Assembly: GCA_039815415.1 (NCBI GenBank)
Contig: JBCBZH010000121.1
Span: forward strand, 1-11,817
Reading direction: 5' to 3'
Source of the DNA: JBCBZH01 sp039815415
GTDB taxonomy: Bacteria; Bacteroidota; Rhodothermia; Rhodothermales; Rubricoccaceae
DNA: 11,817 nucleotides
Position 1 is the stretch's first letter. Each line of letters opens with the position of its first letter. Both the position numbers and the translations under genes were made by a program. Below are positions 7,482-11,817 of the stretch, in pieces. The notes beneath the pieces were generated by a model. It searched no databases. It worked only from the letters and a program-made list of their open reading frames with translations, and had not been told where the DNA came from.

Positions 7482-8611
7482 GCTGGCATCTCCGTTGAGA
7501 CTGATGGGTCAATCTCAGCGCTCCAAGCCAGGATGCCACCTTTGAGGTTGACGACGTTGGTAAAGCCCTGGCTCATGAGAAACTCTGTGGCTTTGCCAGA
7601 GCGTCCCCCGGATCGACACTGCATCACGATCTGAGCATCGTCCCGGTGAGCCTCCAGTTCGCCGATCCGATCGGGTAGCTCGCCCAGCGGAATCAAGACA
7701 CCGTCGATGTTTCCAATGGCGTATTCCTCGGGCTGGCGAACATCGACCACGAGGGGGCGATCACCGCTCGCAGCGAGCGCATGCAGGTCTTGGACAGTGA
7801 TCTCAGGAATGGACATAGCAGCGTTGCAGGGCGTGGTGAGGGGACTGAGGGAGTGAATGGTTGGATGATCGCCACAAATAGCACATTCCGGGTCCCGTTC
7901 AACTCGGATTGCTCGGAAGGCCATCGACAGCGTATCCACGAGGAGGAGTTGATCGCCCAGGTTCGTCCCAATGCGCGTCAACACCTTGATGGCCTCTGTG
8001 GCTTGTAACGTCCCCAGCAGGCCAGGGAGAACCCCGAGGACGCCTCCTTCGGCACAGGACGGGACGAGTCCATCAGGCGGCGGCTCCGGAAACACGCATC
8101 GATAGCAGGCGCCTCCGGGCAATCCGAAGACAGACACCTGACCATCGAACTGATTCACTGAAGCGAAGACATTGGGCGTCTCCGTCAGCAGGCAAGCATC
8201 GTTGACGAGGTAGCGGCTCTCAAAACGGTCCGTGCCATCTGCGACCAGATCGTAAGCGCCAATGAGACCGATTGCGTTCTCAGCCGTAAGCGCAGTAGGG
8301 TGTGCCTCGACCACAATGTGGGGGTTGACCTCACGAAGCCGGGCCGCCAGAACGTCGACTTTCGGCTTTCCGATGTCGGATTCCGCGTAGAGCACCTGGC
8401 GGTGAAGGTTCGACACATCAACGACATCGAAGTCGACCAATCCGATGCGTCCAACGCCGGCTGCAGCGAGATAGAGAGCTGCCGGAGTCCCAAGGCCGCC
8501 CGCTCCCACGATGAGAACGGATGCCTCTTTCAAGGCACGCTGGCCAGGCGGGCCGAACCCAGGAAGGCGCAGCTGCCGGTCATAGCGCTTGGCTTCGCTT
8601 GATGTAAACAC
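7478..8611 (-). CDS. MoeB/ThiF-type adenylyltransferase fused to a rhodanese domain (MoeZ/MoeBR-like)
   Basis: This is a 377-residue protein that likely adenylates the C-terminal glycine of a small sulfur-carrier protein (MoaD or ThiS type) and then supplies the sulfur, in molybdopterin, thiamine or cysteine synthesis. The E1-like domain has YDRQLRLPGFG at 10-20, the ATP-binding VGAGGLG at 35-41, DFDVVDVSNLHRQ at 60-72 and DGTDRF at 125-130. The zinc site is two CxxC pairs, Cys169/Cys172 and Cys243/Cys246. The rhodanese domain occupies about 268-366 with active-site loop CRSGGRS and catalytic Cys332. The frame stays open upstream into the oxidoreductase gene, but the family N-terminus fits the GTG at 8609-8611, 20 nt after that gene's stop. 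No carrier-protein gene is nearby, so the pathway is not resolved. Confidence 0.9.
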   Translation of the reverse strand: MFTSSEAKRYDRQLRLPGFGPPGQRALKEASVLIVGAGGLGTPAALYLAAAGVGRIGLVDFDVVDVSNLHRQVLYAESDIGKPKVDVLAARLREVNPHIVVEAHPTALTAENAIGLIGAYDLVADGTDRFESRYLVNDACLLTETPNVFASVNQFDGQVSVFGLPGGACYRCVFPEPPPDGLVPSCAEGGVLGVLPGLLGTLQATEAIKVLTRIGTNLGDQLLLVDTLSMAFRAIRVERDPECAICGDHPTIHSLSPLTTPCNAAMSIPEITVQDLHALAASGDRPLVVDVRQPEEYAIGNIDGVLIPLGELPDRIGELEAHRDDAQIVMQCRSGGRSGKATEFLMSQGFTNVVNLKGGILAWSAEIDPSVSTEMPA

Positions 8612-8631
8612 TGAGTAAGCCGTTATTGGAT

Positions 8632-10164
8632 CTAACTTAACGCTTTCAGAACAACCCGGGCCGCATTGCGCCCGGAGGCTCCCATGATGCCTCCTCCCGG
8701 ATGTGTGCTGGCACCGGTAAGGAATAAGCCCGGGATGTGAGACGAGTAGCCACTCATGCTGAGCGCTGGTCGGAGACTGAACATCTGATCGAAGCTCATT
8801 TCGAGATGCATGACGTTCCCGCGGAACAAGCCCAGCTCGCGCTCCAGCCACAGCGGGTGCTGAAAGAGCTGGCCCACGATGGAGTCCCGCGTTCCAGGGG
8901 CATATGTCTCGAACGTATCGAGGATCGAGCTGGCGACACGGTCTTCGATCTCGTCCCAGGACTGGCCCCTCGCCAGCTCGTAGGGGAAATACTGAGCCCA
9001 CAGCCAGAGCACCTCACCACCTGGGGGGGCCAGCGTGTCGTCCACTGCCGAGAAGCTCATCCCTACAATGGGCGGATCTGATGCGGGCTCTCCTTTCAGG
9101 TAGTCGGCGTAGGCATTGTTGATCTGTTGCCGATCCCGGCAGACAAGCTGAAGCGCAGTCCTGGATTCCAGGCCAGGCGCGGCCTTGTACTCCAGAGGCT
9201 TGTCTAGGGCAAGTCGGAGGATGGCCCCAAACCCATTGCCTACACGCATCTGCTCCGCTTCATCCGGGTGTTGATTAGGTGGCAGAAGTGCCGTCAGGGT
9301 TTCAAGAATGTGCGTGCCGGACAGGATCGTCTTAGAGGTGCAGATTTGATTTGAAATACGTATGCCTATGGCTTTGCCGTTTTCGATGAGGATCTCGTCA
9401 ACCGGCGAGCTGGTGAAGACATCTCCACCGTGAGCCTCGATATGTGCTTTCAGCGCCTTGGTGAGCCCTCCGGATCCTCCGCGAGGGCGCGCAATTCCAC
9501 TCTCGTGGTAGAGCGGATGCCACAATAAGAAGGGAGCGCCAAGGGGCTCGGTAGGAGGGGGGCCACTCTGCGCGGCCATCCACACGAGCGGCGCTTTGAT
9601 CTTCTCCTCGTCGAAGTACTGATCAACGACCTCACCGTACGGTCGGAGGATCGTGCCAAGGGCACGCTGCCAGTCCATCTGGGCGGACTCACCGAACGCA
9701 AACGTTCGTCCGAGCTCGAACGGGCTGGGTGCACGAAGGAAGACATCTCGGACCGTACGAGAGAACGGCGCCCATTCCTGAATGAACCGGACGTAGGCAT
9801 CGCCTTGTCCAGGAAACTGCTCTTCGAGGCCTTGGGCAGTCTGGTCGATGCTGCGGTGAATGAGGACACTGGAACCGTCCTCGTACGGAGCAAAGAAGAG
9901 TGGGTCCAACTCCAAATAGTGCAGCCCATATGCCTCCAGGCCCAGTTCTTCGACGATGGGCGTCAGTCGGATCAGGATATGAGCAGAGCCACCGAGATCG
10001 AACTGATATCCGGGGACCATCTCTACTGTGGAAACCGCTCCACCGACAATCGGGCGGCGCTCAAACACGCCAACTCGGTAGCCCGCTTGTGCAACATAGG
10101 CGGCCGCTACGAGCGCATTGTGGCCTGCTCCGATAACGATCAGGTCGTAGTCATGTCCGGTCAT
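8632..10164 (-). CDS. CrtO-like/phytoene-desaturase-superfamily FAD-dependent oxidoreductase
   Basis: This is a 510-residue flavoprotein of the phytoene desaturase superfamily, most like the CrtO beta-carotene ketolase and PYROXD2 branch. The N-terminal dinucleotide fold is VIGAGHNALVAAAY (residues 10-23) followed by FERRPIVGGAVST. Mid-protein, GIARPRGGSGGLTKAL matches the family. The C-terminal FAD motif, LFLTGASTHPGGGIMGASGRNAA, spans about 480-502. From memory, CrtO proteins share the spacing, the GLHYLELDP-like segment and the YNGNVYHLDMSLDQM-type region, here seen as RGNVMHLEMSFDQM. The start ATG at 10162-10164 has AGGA 8 nt upstream (10173-10176). It is followed 20 nt later by the MoeB-rhodanese gene. 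No other carotenoid gene is in the window, so the substrate is uncertain and a ketolase role is only an inference. Confidence 0.88.
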   Translation of the reverse strand: MTGHDYDLIVIGAGHNALVAAAYVAQAGYRVGVFERRPIVGGAVSTVEMVPGYQFDLGGSAHILIRLTPIVEELGLEAYGLHYLELDPLFFAPYEDGSSVLIHRSIDQTAQGLEEQFPGQGDAYVRFIQEWAPFSRTVRDVFLRAPSPFELGRTFAFGESAQMDWQRALGTILRPYGEVVDQYFDEEKIKAPLVWMAAQSGPPPTEPLGAPFLLWHPLYHESGIARPRGGSGGLTKALKAHIEAHGGDVFTSSPVDEILIENGKAIGIRISNQICTSKTILSGTHILETLTALLPPNQHPDEAEQMRVGNGFGAILRLALDKPLEYKAAPGLESRTALQLVCRDRQQINNAYADYLKGEPASDPPIVGMSFSAVDDTLAPPGGEVLWLWAQYFPYELARGQSWDEIEDRVASSILDTFETYAPGTRDSIVGQLFQHPLWLERELGLFRGNVMHLEMSFDQMFSLRPALSMSGYSSHIPGLFLTGASTHPGGGIMGASGRNAARVVLKALS

Positions 10165-10255
10165 TCACCGAATCCTGTTTGTGAACCGCCGGTACTGCTC
10201 GGTACCCACCAGAGATCCTTGTAAGCTCGCACTAGACGCGAGAAGTGGGAGCGAT
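10165..10255. other. 91-bp spacer between xer and the CrtO-like gene
   Basis: The spacer holds the ribosome-binding site of the oxidoreductase (AGGA on the minus strand at 10173-10176) and a small hairpin with 5-bp arms and a 7-nt loop at 10226-10242 without a U-tract. A CGGTAC direct repeat lies near 10189-10204. I see no convincing promoter, so read-through from xer or a weak promoter here are both possible. Confidence 0.5.
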
Positions 10256-11197
10256 TTAGAAGTCGATGTAGTCGGCGGCGCTGTCGGCCAACCGGTCTCG
10301 CTGGTGAACATAGAGCATCGTCGTCTCGAGGTTCTTATGACGAGCGTGGGTCTGCACTTGCTGGACACTTGCACCGGCCTCAATGGCGAGCGTGCAGCCT
10401 GTGTGACGCAGTGTGTGAGCTCCTACAGTGTCCTTAATTCCTGCCTTCTTCGCATGGCTAGATACAATGTTATATATAGACGTGCCCGAGAGGCGTTTTC
10501 CTTTGCTGTTCCGGCTAAACGAGCGCCACAATGGACCCGATGTGTATCCATATACAGATCGAAGTCCCTGCAGTGTCATTGCTATGGTAGGTGGCATTTT
10601 TACCGTTTGGTTAGCACCTCCTTTGGTGCGCGGAAGCACTAGGATCCAGTGCTCGCCAGCTCGTCGGATGTGCTCGAAATCCATGGCGGCTGCTTCAGAG
10701 CGCCTCAGCACGCAGTGGAGCAACGTCAAGAGCAAGGCCTGGTCACGTGGGCCCGTTTCGCGGCTCAGGTCCACAGAATCCACAAGCTGGCGGGCTTGCT
10801 GCTTCGTTAGAACCGTGAGAACCCGATCCTGAGGCCGATCAAGGGCCACACGGCGAACGAGCTGGCGGTCGGCTGGATTCAGCTCTAGAAATCCGAGTGC
10901 TACCAGCCACGCAAAGAGGCCGCGTACTGCTGTGACACGCCGTCGGATCGTTGCAGGTGACTTGTTCTGGTCCTCAAGGCTAGAAATGAACGCATTCACG
11001 TGCGGAAACGTGACCTCACGCGCCATTTCGAGTGTGACGACCTGCGATCCAAAGAAGGATTCTAGATCGCGTTCGTATGCCCGCCGCGTGTTCGGCCGAT
11101 CGAAGCGCAGCAGGTACAACTCAATCAGATCAGACTGATCTGTAAAGGCGCGCCCCAGAGGCGCAGCCTGGTCCGCGTGAACAGAGAGATTGGGCAT
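10256..11197 (-). CDS. Xer-type tyrosine recombinase
   Basis: This is a 313-residue site-specific recombinase of the XerC/XerD class. The N-terminal SAM-like core-binding domain covers about 22-105 (RPNTRRAYERDLESFF, then ATIRRRVTAVRGLFAWL). The catalytic domain has the complete active site: Arg165 (VLRRSE), Lys192 (RTKGG), His261-x-x-Arg264 (HTLRH), His287 (ARHKNL, where most Xer proteins have GH) and the nucleophile Tyr296 (MLYVH). The start is ATG at 11195-11197 with no evident Shine-Dalgarno sequence. A 28-bp dif-like palindrome sits 20 bp upstream of it. Parts of the gene, such as 10430-10500, look less G+C-rich than the neighbours, which may hint at different ancestry. There is no excisionase, transposase or phage gene nearby, so a housekeeping dimer-resolution role is at least as likely as an integrase role. 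Confidence 0.93.
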   Translation of the reverse strand: MPNLSVHADQAAPLGRAFTDQSDLIELYLLRFDRPNTRRAYERDLESFFGSQVVTLEMAREVTFPHVNAFISSLEDQNKSPATIRRRVTAVRGLFAWLVALGFLELNPADRQLVRRVALDRPQDRVLTVLTKQQARQLVDSVDLSRETGPRDQALLLTLLHCVLRRSEAAAMDFEHIRRAGEHWILVLPRTKGGANQTVKMPPTIAMTLQGLRSVYGYTSGPLWRSFSRNSKGKRLSGTSIYNIVSSHAKKAGIKDTVGAHTLRHTGCTLAIEAGASVQQVQTHARHKNLETTMLYVHQRDRLADSAADYIDF

Positions 11198-11216
11198 GGA
11201 GAACGGCTGGATCCGG

Positions 11217-11244
11217 TAGTTCGATAATAACTGTTATCGAAAGT
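11217..11244. other. dif-like recombination site (candidate) upstream of xer
   Basis: A perfect inverted repeat with arms TTCGATAA (11220-11227) and TTATCGAA (11234-11241) flanks a 6-bp centre, TAACTG (11228-11233). Extended to 11-bp half-sites it gives a 28-bp unit with the 11-6-11 geometry of bacterial dif. In E. coli dif the centre is likewise bordered by CATAA and TTATG; here it is GATAA and TTATC. As in dif, the inner halves are symmetric and the outer three bases diverge. The neighbouring gene is a Xer recombinase. Alternatives are an operator for xer or a chance palindrome: a minus-strand TATTAT (11224-11229) overlapping it could be a -10 element. Confidence 0.5.
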
Positions 11245-11265
11245 AAAGCATAGTGGGCAGACATA

Positions 11266-11302
11266 GAAACGCCCCGGGCGGACTACCCACCCGAGGCGTT
11301 TC
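11266..11302 (-). terminator. Rho-independent-like terminator of the Ala-rich lipoprotein gene
   Basis: Arms of 16 nt (11266-11281 and 11287-11302) enclose a 5-nt loop. In the minus-strand transcript all 16 pairs form, two of them as G-U wobbles; in the plus-strand transcript those two become C/A mismatches, so the hairpin is oriented for leftward transcription. It starts 15 bp after the lipoprotein stop. The tail after the stem (UAUGUCU) is only weakly U-rich. It separates the small-protein genes from the dif-like site and xer. Confidence 0.65.
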
Positions 11303-11317
11303 AAGTTGAGGACTGGA

Positions 11318-11680
11318 CTAGTTGCCAGTCACGGCGTCGGCAGCGTCGCCAGCGGCTTCACCAACGGCATCCGCTGCGTCACCCACAGCTTCTGTCGTTG
11401 CGTCGGCAGCATCGCCAGCTGCCTCACCGACGGCGTCGGCAGCGTCGCCAGCGGCTTCACCAGCAGCATCAACGGCGTCACCGGTTGCGGCGGCAGCGCT
11501 ATCCATGGCGGCGCCAGCTGCATCGGCTGCGTCAATCATGGCGTCACCGGCCGCATCAAGCATGCCACCGTCCTCTTCGGTGGTGGCATCGGTATCGGCC
11601 TCAACGCCCTCGGCGCGCTCGCAGGCCGAAAGGCCAAAGACGAACAGCGCGGCGAACGCGGCAAAGAAGAACTTCTTCAT
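11318..11680 (-). CDS. Small Ala/Asp-rich lipoprotein with seven 11-residue repeats
   Basis: This is a 120-residue predicted lipoprotein. Residues 1-19 are a signal peptide (MKKFFFAAFAALFVFG) ending in the lipobox LSAC, with Cys20 as the lipidated residue. An acidic linker runs from 21 to 44. From residue 45 to the end there are seven consecutive 11-residue units in one register, with consensus GDAADAVGEAA. Hendecad repeats of this kind form long amphipathic or right-handed coiled helices, as in LEA-type and some cell-envelope proteins. The protein is probably anchored to a membrane and facing the periplasm. At DNA level the repeats are 33 bp, and a perfect 33-bp copy recurs 99 bp apart (11331-11363 and 11430-11462). 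A second repeat gene ends 33 bp upstream on the same strand. I do not recognise a named family; the function is unknown. Confidence 0.85.
   Translation of the reverse strand: MKKFFFAAFAALFVFGLSACERAEGVEADTDATTEEDGGMLDAAGDAMIDAADAAGAAMDSAAAATGDAVDAAGEAAGDAADAVGEAAGDAADATTEAVGDAADAVGEAAGDAADAVTGN
11331..11462 (-). repeat. 33-bp-period repeats within the lipoprotein gene
   Basis: Four 33-bp units encode the 11-residue repeats at the lipoprotein C-terminus. Units at 11331-11363 and 11430-11462 are identical over 33 bases and lie exactly three periods apart, with more diverged units between, which fits past duplication or gene conversion of blocks. Confidence 0.8.
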
Positions 11681-11713
11681 AGCTCTATGGGGATTGCAGT
11701 TCCAGAGAACAGA

Positions 11714-11817
11714 CTAGTTGGCGTCCTCTTCGGTTGCGTCGTCCATGGCGCCGTCGGCGGCCTCAGCGGCGTCGTCCATGGCGCCGTCGGCGGCCTCAGC
11801 GGCGTCGTCCATGGCGC
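11714..11817 (-). CDS. Hendecad-repeat small protein, C-terminal part (5' end outside window)
   Basis: An open minus-strand frame enters from the right edge and ends in TAG at 11714-11716. The 33 visible residues are three 11-residue units: AMDDAAEAADG twice, then AMDDATEEDAN. The period and composition match the neighbouring lipoprotein, and both proteins end in Asn-stop within the same GACTAGTTG context, so the two are probably a tandem duplication. Whether this copy also has a signal peptide and lipobox lies outside the window. The frame is supported by the periodicity and the shared ending; no other evidence is available. Confidence 0.7.
   Translation of the reverse strand, partial: AMDDAAEAADGAMDDAAEAADGAMDDATEEDAN
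11715..11817 (-). repeat. 33-bp tandem repeat encoding AMDDAAEAADG
   Basis: Two full identical 33-bp units, a partly diverged unit at the gene's end, and the beginning of a further unit at the window edge. The unit length is a multiple of three, so copy-number change would keep the reading frame. The array continues beyond the window. Confidence 0.85.

Noticed and set aside
8612..9001. Upstream extension of the MoeB-rhodanese frame to an apparent 507-residue protein
   Set aside because: The extra stretch lies wholly within the CrtO-like gene apart from a few codons, has no family similarity, and the MoeB/ThiF N-terminus fits the GTG at 8609-8611.
10226..10242. Terminator after xer
   Set aside because: The stem has only 5 bp with a 7-nt loop and no U-tract follows, so termination is not supported.
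10256..11197. Integrase of a prophage or genomic island
   Set aside because: No tRNA gene, flanking attachment repeats, excisionase or phage genes are visible; the neighbours are ordinary chromosomal genes.
11322..11717. Plus-strand Ala/Ser/Pro repeat frame opposite the lipoprotein gene
   Set aside because: The repeats are the complement of the hendecad-coding repeats; the minus frame has a signal peptide and lipobox while this one has none.
11331..11817. CRISPR-like array
   Set aside because: The 33-bp units are directly contiguous without unique spacers and stay in a single open reading frame.

Overview
The window is a gene-dense, high-G+C bacterial chromosome segment with short spacers, overlapping stop/start codons and several GTG starts. 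An N-terminal lipobox protein suggests a diderm (Gram-negative-type) cell. I cannot assign a phylum from the sequence alone. No tRNA, rRNA, CRISPR array, insertion sequence or phage gene is visible.

Plus-strand half (1-6587): the window opens inside an RsuA/RluB-family pseudouridine synthase. It is followed by guaB (IMP dehydrogenase), an M24 Xaa-Pro peptidase, a GT4 glycosyltransferase, a GT2 glycosyltransferase interrupted by an in-frame TGA, a small RsbW-like HATPase, and a polytopic GT-C-type membrane glycosyltransferase. From guaB onward the genes are 3 nt apart or overlapping, so they probably form one transcription unit. Housekeeping genes lie at the front and an uncharacterised glycan or glycolipid module at the back.

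Minus-strand half (6570-11817): reading leftward there are two small alanine/aspartate-rich proteins built of 11-residue repeats (the first cut by the window edge, the second a lipoprotein), a terminator hairpin, a dif-like 28-bp palindromic site, a Xer-type tyrosine recombinase, a CrtO-like FAD oxidoreductase, a MoeB-rhodanese fusion, and miaA. The miaA and GT-C genes converge and overlap by 18 bp.

Most worth a second look: (1) the dif-like site about 20 bp upstream of the xer start, which suggests a self-contained recombinase/site pair, possibly the chromosome-dimer resolution locus; (2) the tandem hendecad-repeat small proteins with 33-bp DNA periodicity; (3) the GT2 gene whose single TGA falls just before its YGED motif; (4) the HATPase with a degenerate ATP-binding box inside a glycosyltransferase operon.
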